In this document: positions 14,072 through 18,602 of the stretch, in pieces
Layout: each line of letters starts with the position of its first letter
Numbering within the stretch: position 1 is the first letter of the stretch
NCBI GenBank assembly: GCA_050699035.1
Contig: JBOHDE010000060.1
Coordinates: 1-18,602 of the forward strand
Length of the DNA stretch: 18,602 nt
From: WHTB01 sp050699035
Lineage (GTDB): Bacteria; Actinomycetota; Actinomycetes; Propionibacteriales; Nocardioidaceae
Direction: 5' to 3'
The notes under the pieces: model-generated
What the model saw: the letters and a program-made list of their open reading frames with translations, nothing else
Databases searched by the model: none
What the model was told of the DNA's origin: nothing
Translations under genes and position numbers: made by a program

Positions 14072-15352
14072 ATGAGTGAGCTACTGTCCCGCCACCGTGC
14101 CGTGATGCCGTCCTGGCTGGCGTTGTACTACGACGAACCGCTCGAGGTCGTGCGTGCCGAGGGCCGCCGGGTGACCGACGCCGACGGGCGGGTCTACCTG
14201 GACTTCTTCGCCGGCATCCTCACCAACGCGGTGGGCTACGACATCGCCGAGATCTCCGACGCCGTACGCCGCCAGGTCGACACCGGTGTGCTGCATACGT
14301 CGACGCTGTACCTGATCCGCCAGCAGGTGGCGCTCGCAGAGCGGATCGCGCAGCTGTCCGGGATCCCCGACGCCAAGGTGTTCTTTACCACCAGCGGCAC
14401 GGAGGCGAACGAGGCCGCGCTGCTGCTGACGACGACGGCGCGGCGTTCCAACCAGGTGCTGGCGCTGCGCAACTCGTACCACGGCAGGGCCTTCGCCACG
14501 ATGGGCGTCACCGGCAACCGGGGCTGGTCCGCGTCGAGCCTCAGCCCGGTCAACGTCAGCTATGTGCACGGTGGGTACGTCTATCGCAGCCCGTTCCGGT
14601 CGCTGTCCAACCGCGACTACATCGCCGCCTGCACTGACGACCTGCGCGACGTCATCGAGACCACCACTGCGGGTGACGTCGCGTGCATGATCGTGGAGCC
14701 GATCCAGGGGGTCGGCGGGTTCGCGACCCCTCCGGACGGCCTGTTCGGCGCGTTCAAGGAGGTCCTGGACGAGTACGGCATCCTGCTGGTGTCGGACGAG
14801 GTGCAGACCGGCTGGGGTCGTACCGGCGAGCACTTCTGGGGCATCGAGGCGCACGGCGTGACGCCGGACGCGATGACGTTCGCCAAGGGGCTGGGCAACG
14901 GCCTGGCGATCGGTGGCGTCGTGGCGCGGCCCGACCTGATGGACAGCATCGACGCCAACTCGATCTCGACGTTCGGCGGCAACCCGATCTCGACGGCCGG
15001 CGCCACCGCCGCCCTGGAGTACGTGCTCGACCACGACCTGCAGGGCAACGCGGCCAAGCAGGGCCAACGGCTGCTCGGCGGGCTGGCCGATCTGCCGGAC
15101 CGCTGCGCGGTGGTGGGCGACGTCCGAGGCAAGGGCCTGATGATCGGCATCGAGCTGGTCGAGCCGGGGGGCACGAAGCCGTCGGCGGCGGCCGCGGCGA
15201 CCGTGCTGGAGCAGACCCGGGCCGGCGGGCTGCTGGTCGGCAAGGGCGGGCTCTTCGGCAACGTGATCCGGTTGGCGCCGCCGATGACGCTGACCGACGA
15301 GGAGACCGAGGAGGGCCTCGCGATCCTGGTCGACGCGATCATGCACCTCTGA
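14072..15352 (+). CDS. Class III PLP aminotransferase (AGXT2/GABA-transaminase group)
   Basis: A 426-residue fold-type I aminotransferase. Motifs in order: VYLDFFAGILTNAVGY near the N-terminus, FFTTSGTEANEAA (phosphate-binding), RNSYHGRAFATM, CMIVEPIQGVGGF, LVSDEVQTGWGRTGEHFWGIEAHGV (the DEVQ aspartate contacts the PLP ring nitrogen), and the Schiff-base lysine K272 in TFAKGLGNG. STFGGNPIS near 305 is typical of alanine-glyoxylate aminotransferase 2-like members. It moves an amino group between an amine or amino acid and an oxo-acid; the exact donor is not readable from sequence. The ATG at 14072 has no clear Shine-Dalgarno, so a leaderless or weakly initiated message is possible. It is divergent from the ScyD-like gene and is followed by the repeat-flanked spacer. 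Confidence 0.85.
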   Translation: MSELLSRHRAVMPSWLALYYDEPLEVVRAEGRRVTDADGRVYLDFFAGILTNAVGYDIAEISDAVRRQVDTGVLHTSTLYLIRQQVALAERIAQLSGIPDAKVFFTTSGTEANEAALLLTTTARRSNQVLALRNSYHGRAFATMGVTGNRGWSASSLSPVNVSYVHGGYVYRSPFRSLSNRDYIAACTDDLRDVIETTTAGDVACMIVEPIQGVGGFATPPDGLFGAFKEVLDEYGILLVSDEVQTGWGRTGEHFWGIEAHGVTPDAMTFAKGLGNGLAIGGVVARPDLMDSIDANSISTFGGNPISTAGATAALEYVLDHDLQGNAAKQGQRLLGGLADLPDRCAVVGDVRGKGLMIGIELVEPGGTKPSAAAAATVLEQTRAGGLLVGKGGLFGNVIRLAPPMTLTDEETEEGLAILVDAIMHL

Positions 15353-15421
15353 CCGGCCCGGGTCAGCACTGCTCGGCGTACTGATCTTCTGCAGCACGTG
15401 ACGCGACGCCGATGCCCGCCG

Positions 15422-15514
15422 CCGAGATCGCAGCCACCGAGATGGACGATGTGGGGGTCGCTCGGGTGGGTCTGACCCCGACATCGTCCATCTCGACACA
15501 CGACCCGAGATCGC
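15422..15514. repeat. 10-bp direct repeats around the hairpin
   Basis: CCGAGATCGC occurs at 15422-15431 and 15505-15514, the same orientation on each side of the inverted repeat. This looks like a small insertion with a target duplication, though a 10-bp match is modest evidence. Confidence 0.6.
15438..15495. terminator. Large hairpin between convergent genes
   Basis: Two 22-nt arms (15438-15459 and 15474-15495) match at 21 of 22 positions, with a 14-nt loop. It could terminate the aminotransferase and synthetase transcripts, but it is 86 bp from one stop and 171 bp from the other, more than usual. A dispersed palindromic element is an alternative. Confidence 0.65.
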
Positions 15515-15665
15515 GACGGCCGCACGCCCGTTCCGCGGCGGCGGCCCGCGCGCCCGCCGACGGTCACGACGTCGCTACCGACCGACAAACAGTGCGCGCG
15601 CAGGCGCCGAGTGGTGGCAAATGGTGCAAGCCGACGGCGCCGCTGACTGGCGAGTCCGGCCCGGG

Positions 15666-17411
15666 TCAGGACATCTCGGTGTGCTCCTGACCGCCGGCCA
15701 GGGCGTGCGCCCCGTCGGTCTCGGCCCGCTGCTGCTCGGCCGCCCGCAGCTCGACCCGGCGGATCTTGCCGGAGATGGTCTTCGGGAGGCCGGCCTCGGC
15801 GACGACGAACTCGAGCCGGCGGATCCGCTTGTACGGCGCGAGGTGCTCGCGGGCGTAGGTCAGGATCTGCCGGGCCAGGTCGGGGCTGGGCTGTTGTCCC
15901 TCGACCAGCACGACGAACGCCTTCGGCACGGCGAGCCGCACCGGGTCGGGCGACGGCACGACGGCCGCCTCGGCGACGGCCTCGTGCTCGATCAGCACGC
16001 TCTCCAGCTCGAAGGGGCTGATCCGGTAGTCGCTGGCCTTGAACACGTCGTCGGCCCGGCCGACGTAGGTGACGTAGCCGTCCTTGTCGACGGTGGCGAC
16101 GTCGCCGGTGTGGTAGAAACCGCCGCGCATCGCGTCGCCGGTGCGTTGGTCGTCGCCGTGGTAGCCGGTCATCAGGCCGAGCGGCCGCCGGGCCAGCTCG
16201 AGGCAGAGCTCGCCCTCGGCACCCGGCTCGGTGACGACGTCGCCGCTGACCGCGTCGACCAGCGTCACGACGTACCCGGGCAGCGGACGGCCCATCGAGC
16301 CGAGCTTGACCGGCTGGCCGGGGGAGTTGCCGACCTGCGCCGTCGTCTCCGTCTGGCCGAAGCCGTCCCGGATGGTCAGACCCCAAGCGCGTTGCACCTG
16401 CTCGATCACCTCGGGGTTGAGCGGTTCGCCGGCGCCGACGCACTCGCGCAGCTCCAGCTGGTGCCGGCCGAGGTCTTGCTGCACCAGCATCCGCCAGACC
16501 GTCGGCGGCGCGCAGAAGGTCGTCACCCCGCAGCGCCGCATCACGTCGAGCAACGCGGCAGCGTCGAACCGGGCGTAGTTGAAGATCAGGATCGTCGCAC
16601 CCGCGTTCCACGGGGCGAAGAGGCAGGACCATGCGTGCTTGGCCCAGCCCGGCGAGGAGATGTTGAGGTGCACGTCACCGGGCTGCAGCCCGATCCAGTA
16701 CATCGTCGAGAGGTGACCGACGGGGTACGAGGCGTGCGTGTGCTCCACCAGCTTGGGCTGCGCGGTCGTCCCCGAGGTGAAGTACAGCAGCAGCGGGTCG
16801 TCCGCCTTCGTCCGCGCGTCACCGGCGTACGTACCCGCCCAGCCGTCACTGCCGGCGTAGTCGAGCCACCCGTCCACCGGCTCGCCGACGCTGACCCGCA
16901 GGCAGTCGTCACCGACCGAGCTGAACTTGGCGACGTCGGCGGAGTGCGCGACGACCGCCTTGGCGCGCCCACGGGTGACCCGGTCGACGACGTCGGCGGG
17001 TGAGAGCAGGGTCGTGGCGGGGATCATCACGACGCCGAGCCGGATGCAGGCCAGCATCAGCTCCCACAGCGGCACACAGTTGCCGAGTACGAGCAGCACT
17101 CGGTCGCCGCGCCGCAGCCCCTGCTCGGCGAGCCAGCCCGCGGCCTGCCGCGACCGGTCGGCCAGCTCGGCGAAGGTCAGCGTGCGCTCACTGCCGTCCT
17201 CCTCGACGACCCACAGCGCGATGGCGTTCGGCTGCTCGGTGCCGAGCCGGTCGAACCAGTCGGTGGCCCAGTTGAAGTCGTCGAGCTCCGGCCAGCGAAA
17301 GGCGGTGCGCGTCGTCTCGTAGTCGTCGCGATGCGCGAGCAGGAAGTCCCGGCTGTCCCGAAACGCTCGCGTGCCGGACGACTCCTCGCGCGGCGTCCCG
17401 GTCTGCGTCAT
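15666..17411 (-). CDS. AMP-forming acyl-CoA synthetase (medium-chain/ACSM-like)
   Basis: A 581-residue adenylate-forming enzyme that would make acyl-CoA from a carboxylic acid, ATP and CoA. Motifs: P-loop TSGTTAQPK (212-220), GFGQTETT (350-357), YHTGD (433-437), GRADDVFKASDYRISPFELES hinge region (451-471) and the C-terminal PKTISGK with catalytic K549. The length and an N-terminal FNWATDWFD segment fit medium-chain ACSM-type members; chain length is not certain. ATG at 17411 is the first start after the gap; an upstream site is not obvious. The divergent neighbour is a GNAT fusion of the type that acetylates the equivalent lysine of acyl-CoA synthetases, so post-translational control at K549 is plausible. 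Confidence 0.88.
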   Translation of the reverse strand: MTQTGTPREESSGTRAFRDSRDFLLAHRDDYETTRTAFRWPELDDFNWATDWFDRLGTEQPNAIALWVVEEDGSERTLTFAELADRSRQAAGWLAEQGLRRGDRVLLVLGNCVPLWELMLACIRLGVVMIPATTLLSPADVVDRVTRGRAKAVVAHSADVAKFSSVGDDCLRVSVGEPVDGWLDYAGSDGWAGTYAGDARTKADDPLLLYFTSGTTAQPKLVEHTHASYPVGHLSTMYWIGLQPGDVHLNISSPGWAKHAWSCLFAPWNAGATILIFNYARFDAAALLDVMRRCGVTTFCAPPTVWRMLVQQDLGRHQLELRECVGAGEPLNPEVIEQVQRAWGLTIRDGFGQTETTAQVGNSPGQPVKLGSMGRPLPGYVVTLVDAVSGDVVTEPGAEGELCLELARRPLGLMTGYHGDDQRTGDAMRGGFYHTGDVATVDKDGYVTYVGRADDVFKASDYRISPFELESVLIEHEAVAEAAVVPSPDPVRLAVPKAFVVLVEGQQPSPDLARQILTYAREHLAPYKRIRRLEFVVAEAGLPKTISGKIRRVELRAAEQQRAETDGAHALAGGQEHTEMS

Positions 17412-17421
17412 TCGGGCAGTT

Positions 17422-17586
17422 TAGGGTGCGTCGCCTCACTCCGCTGACCTGCTGCGCGACCCTCGGAAGGCGCCTCGCGGCGTTGTCGTCGTCGCACGAT
17501 GCTGCGCATCGCGCCTCCTCCTCCGCCTTGCGATGCATCCCACCGAGCGCCGCTCGCGACGGTCGAGAGCAAGGAGACGCACCCTA
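17422..17586. repeat. Inverted-repeat element, MITE-like, in a divergent promoter gap
   Basis: TAGGGTGCGTC (17422-17432) and its exact reverse complement (17576-17586) lie at the ends of a 165-bp segment. The match continues imperfectly inward (CCT and CTC shared beyond the 11 bp). There is no ORF of coding character inside, but there is a short hairpin CGATGC/GCATCG around 17497-17511. It fills most of the 207-bp gap between the divergent synthetase and acetyltransferase genes. Confidence 0.5.
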
Positions 17587-17606
17587 GGCAGCCGGCCGCC
17601 GCACGA

Positions 17607-17619
17607 TAGATTCGCGGCG
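17607..17619 (+). promoter_or_regulatory. Candidate leaderless promoter of the GNAT fusion
   Basis: TAGATT at 17607-17612 fits the actinobacterial -10 pattern TANNNT, and transcription from seven bases downstream would start on the G of the GTG start codon. There is no Shine-Dalgarno before that GTG. I see no strong -35 box. Confidence 0.55.
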
Positions 17620-18602
17620 TGACGCTCGACGACGGTGCTGCCAAGCCCGCGGCCGACCCTGCAGCCGACCCGGCAGCCGACGCTGGTGCCGATCCTGGCG
17701 AGCGGTATCCGGCGCACTGGGAGGCCGACGTCGTCCTGCTCGACGGGCGGGCCGCGCATCTGCGCCCGATCCGGCCGGCCGACGCCGACGCCATGGTCGC
17801 GTTCTACGCCCGGGTGTCGCCGGAGTCGAAGTACCTGCGCTTCTTCGCACCGTACCCAACGCTCTCCGACCGCGACCTGAACCGTTTCACCCATGTCGAC
17901 CACCACGACCGGGTGGCGTTCGTCGTCACGGTCGGCGCGGCCATCATCGCCGTCGGCCGCTACGACACGATCGAGTCCGACGAGGCCGAGGTCGCCTTCC
18001 TGGTCGAGGACGCCCACCAGGGGCGCGGGCTCGGCCAACTGCTGCTCGAGCACTTGTCCCAGGCGGGTCGGGAGAACGGTCTGAAGAAGTTTGTCGCCGA
18101 GGTGCTGCCCGACAACGGCCGGATGGTGCAAGTCTTCCGCGACGCCGGCTACCACGTCGACAGTGGCATCGAAGACGGCGTGCTGCGGCTGGTGTTCCCG
18201 ATCGACGCCACCGACACCTCCGTCGGCGTCATGCAGGCTCGCGAGCATCGCGCCGAGGCAATGTCGATCGAGCGGTTCTTCAACGCCCGCAGCGTGGCGG
18301 TGATCGGGGCCAGCCGACGCCAGGACACGATCGGCCTGACGCTGGTCCGCAACCTGGTGCTCGGCGGCTACACCGGCCGCGTCTTCGCGGTGAACCCCGC
18401 GGCCGAGCCGGTCTCCGGCCTGCCCGCGTACACGAACGTCAACGACATCCCGGACCAGGTCGACCTGGCCGTGGTGGCCGTGCCCGCCGACGCCGTCGAG
18501 GACATCGTGCTCGACTGCGCGGCCAAGGGAGTGCACGGCCTGGTGGTCATCTCCAGCGGGTTCGCCGAGACCGGGGAGGCCGGCCGGCACCGACAGCGCC
18601 GG
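17619..18602 (+). CDS. GNAT acetyltransferase fused to NDP-forming acyl-CoA synthetase domain (Pat-type), 3' end outside window
   Basis: 328 codons are visible. A low-complexity head of PAAD repeats (residues 10-25) precedes a GNAT domain at about 38-195, with EAEVAFLVEDAHQGRGLGQLLLEHL carrying the acetyl-CoA-binding Q/R-x-x-G-x-G/A motif (134-142). From about 216 a CoA-binding Rossmann domain starts with SVAVIGAS (225-232), followed by LVLGGYTGRVFAVNP and LAVVAVPADAVED, as in NDP-forming acyl-CoA synthetases; the remaining domains lie beyond the window. Known relatives with GNAT first (such as Streptomyces lividans PatA) acetylate a lysine of AMP-forming acyl-CoA synthetases, whereas E. coli PatZ has the opposite order. 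GTG at 17619 is the start suggested by the adjacent -10-like box. The divergent synthetase is a likely, untested substrate. Confidence 0.85.
   Translation, partial: MTLDDGAAKPAADPAADPAADAGADPGERYPAHWEADVVLLDGRAAHLRPIRPADADAMVAFYARVSPESKYLRFFAPYPTLSDRDLNRFTHVDHHDRVAFVVTVGAAIIAVGRYDTIESDEAEVAFLVEDAHQGRGLGQLLLEHLSQAGRENGLKKFVAEVLPDNGRMVQVFRDAGYHVDSGIEDGVLRLVFPIDATDTSVGVMQAREHRAEAMSIERFFNARSVAVIGASRRQDTIGLTLVRNLVLGGYTGRVFAVNPAAEPVSGLPAYTNVNDIPDQVDLAVVAVPADAVEDIVLDCAAKGVHGLVVISSGFAETGEAGRHRQRR
17646..17693 (+). repeat. 12-bp tandem repeat encoding PAAD units
   Basis: Four in-frame units of about 12 bp encode PAAD-PAAD-PAAD-AGAD in the acetyltransferase N-terminus. The third position of codons varies, so the unit is old or selected at the protein level. 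Confidence 0.75.

Larger units (their letters stand above)
15353..15665. other. Gene-free spacer between convergent genes
   Basis: A 313-bp stretch with no gene that I can support; short open frames in it lack domains and ribosome sites. It holds the flanking direct repeats and the hairpin at 15438-15495. From about 15515 to 15655 I see only GC-rich sequence with no further clear structure. Confidence 0.7.
15353..15669. repeat. 14-bp direct repeats flanking the gene-free spacer
   Basis: CCGGCCCGGGTCAG occurs at 15353-15366, straight after the aminotransferase stop, and again at 15656-15669, overlapping the stop of the convergent synthetase. The two copies are identical and similar bases continue on either side. 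They bracket the whole spacer. Confidence 0.85.

Noticed and set aside
17436..18590. 384-codon minus-strand open frame over the GNAT fusion
   Set aside because: It lies opposite a clear GNAT plus CoA-binding protein and has no family features of its own.

Overview
The window is very GC-rich. Start codons are often GTG, one gene looks leaderless, and the genes are typical of actinobacteria: a ParC-type topoisomerase IV subunit, an lprG-p55 lipoprotein/transporter pair, a COG3467 split-barrel flavoprotein beside a MocR regulator, and a GNAT/acyl-CoA synthetase fusion. This suggests a chromosomal segment of a high-GC actinobacterium, perhaps near Nocardioidaceae; the genus is inference. There are twelve solid protein genes (the first and last cut by the window edges) and one candidate short leader ORF. 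I see no tRNA, rRNA, CRISPR array, prophage or transposase gene.

Layout. (1) 1-3332: a threonine-synthase-like PLP enzyme and a PNPOx-like flavoprotein on the minus strand, divergent from a MocR regulator. The short gap between them holds two direct repeats that look like a MocR/PdxR operator, so this resembles a vitamin-B6-linked regulon. (2) 3338-4731: a DoxX-family membrane protein and a small four-helix membrane protein, divergent from each other, bounded by strong hairpins. (3) 4724-9728, all minus strand: parC, lprG and a P55-like MFS transporter. lprG starts 13 bp after parC ends and its Shine-Dalgarno overlaps the parC stop. An 11-bp tandem repeat sits at the lprG/MFS junction. (4) 9838-13882: two paralogous secreted ScyD/ScyE-family proteins on the minus strand bracket a secreted M28 metallopeptidase on the plus strand. 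The two paralogues share a leader motif upstream of their start codons. (5) 14072-15352: a class III aminotransferase. (6) 15353-15669: a gene-free spacer bounded by identical 14-bp direct repeats, with a large hairpin inside. (7) 15666-18602: an AMP-forming acyl-CoA synthetase divergent from a GNAT/NDP-forming acyl-CoA synthetase fusion, with a possible MITE-like inverted repeat between them. This looks like an enzyme paired with its lysine acetyltransferase.

The observations I find most worth pursuing are the ScyD-M28-ScyD exported cassette with a shared leader and contrasting His-rich and Asp-rich loops; the synthetase/acetyltransferase pair; the 67-bp palindrome that supplies the stop codons of two convergent genes; and the nested repeats at 15353-15669.
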